Source: JAUIEH01 sp964483375
GTDB taxonomy: Bacteria; Pseudomonadota; Alphaproteobacteria; Caulobacterales; Maricaulaceae
Reading direction: 5' to 3'
DNA length: 30,991 nucleotides
NCBI GenBank assembly: GCA_964483375.1
Contig: CAZABJ010000034.1
Span: 1-30,991 of the forward strand
In this document: piece after piece, positions 30,921 to 30,991 of the stretch
Position numbering within the stretch: position 1 is the stretch's first letter
Layout of the letters: each line of letters begins with the position of its first letter
Notes under the pieces: model-generated
Database searches by the model: none
What the model saw: only the letters and a program-made list of their open reading frames with translations
Told to the model about the DNA's origin: nothing
Translations under genes and position numbers: made by a program

Positions 30921-30991
30921 TTAACGCTCGTCTTGGGCGTCGAGGATTTGCTGAATGCGCGCCATCAGCTCGGAATTGGCGGTGTCCCCGC
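30921..30991 (-). CDS. C-terminus of an unidentified protein (5' part outside window)
   Basis: Reading in from the window edge on the minus strand gives GDTANSELMARIQQILDAQDER and a TAA stop. The frame is open to the edge, and the spacing to the convergent SDR (nine bases) suits a real gene end. The peptide looks like an amphipathic, charged C-terminal helix; 23 residues are too few to name a family. Confidence 0.6.
   Translation of the reverse strand, partial: GDTANSELMARIQQILDAQDER

Noticed and set aside
1..30991. Mobile element, prophage, CRISPR or defence island
   Set aside because: No transposase, integrase, phage gene, terminal repeat or spaced repeat array was seen. The TIR gene alone does not make a defence island.

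Overview
The window looks like a chromosomal segment of a GC-rich alphaproteobacterium, probably from the Caulobacterales/Maricaulales/Hyphomonadaceae area. The evidence is a CtrA-type box (TTAA-N7-TTAA) next to a GANTC site, a TIGR02301-family protein, an NrtR-controlled nadABC set, short intergenic spaces and frequent 4-bp gene overlaps. I found no rRNA, tRNA, CRISPR array, insertion sequence or prophage. One 100-N assembly gap (11492-11591) interrupts a gene.

Layout. Positions 1-3663 (+): the 3' part of pyruvate phosphate dikinase, then a SleB-type cell wall hydrolase behind a CtrA-like box. Positions 3691-10501 (-): an NAD block. In transcription order it is an HD phosphohydrolase, the regulator nrtR, a promoter with two matching palindromic operators, nadA, three tandem paralogous secreted four-cysteine proteins, nadB and nadC. 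Positions 10663-12583 (-): a TIR-domain N-terminus with a membrane helix on one side of the gap and an acidic linker plus LysM domain on the other, probably one gene. Positions 12641-14738 (-): a FabH-like ketoacyl synthase and a YgfZ-like protein. Positions 14839-17161 (+): a GT9 glycosyltransferase overlapping a dihydroorotase. Positions 17158-25957 (-): a small conserved protein, a TIGR02301 protein, a NUDIX hydrolase overlapping a patatin, 3-hydroxybutyrate dehydrogenase, a GlcD-type FAD oxidase, a 59-aa ORF, Sua5/TsaC overlapping a cytochrome b561-YceI fusion, and two more YceI proteins. Positions 26095-30911 (+): an acyl-CoA dehydrogenase, an MBL hydrolase, signal peptidase I and an HSDL2-like SDR. 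The last bases hold the C-terminus of an unidentified minus-strand gene.

How the genes work together. The central theme is de novo NAD synthesis: NadB and NadA make quinolinate, NadC converts it to nicotinate mononucleotide, and NrtR probably represses the nadA promoter. The least explained part is the set of three secreted paralogs between nadA and nadB. The first is translationally coupled to nadA (TAGTG overlap), so these exported proteins should be made together with the NAD enzymes. I could not assign them to a named family. The TIR-membrane-LysM candidate beside this block is the second unusual element, because many TIR domains consume NAD; the functional link is inference only. The fatty-acid/PHB genes (patatin, hydroxybutyrate dehydrogenase, acyl-CoA dehydrogenase, HSDL2-like SDR) and the envelope genes (SleB, GT9, LepB, YceI/b561) look like ordinary chromosomal housekeeping.
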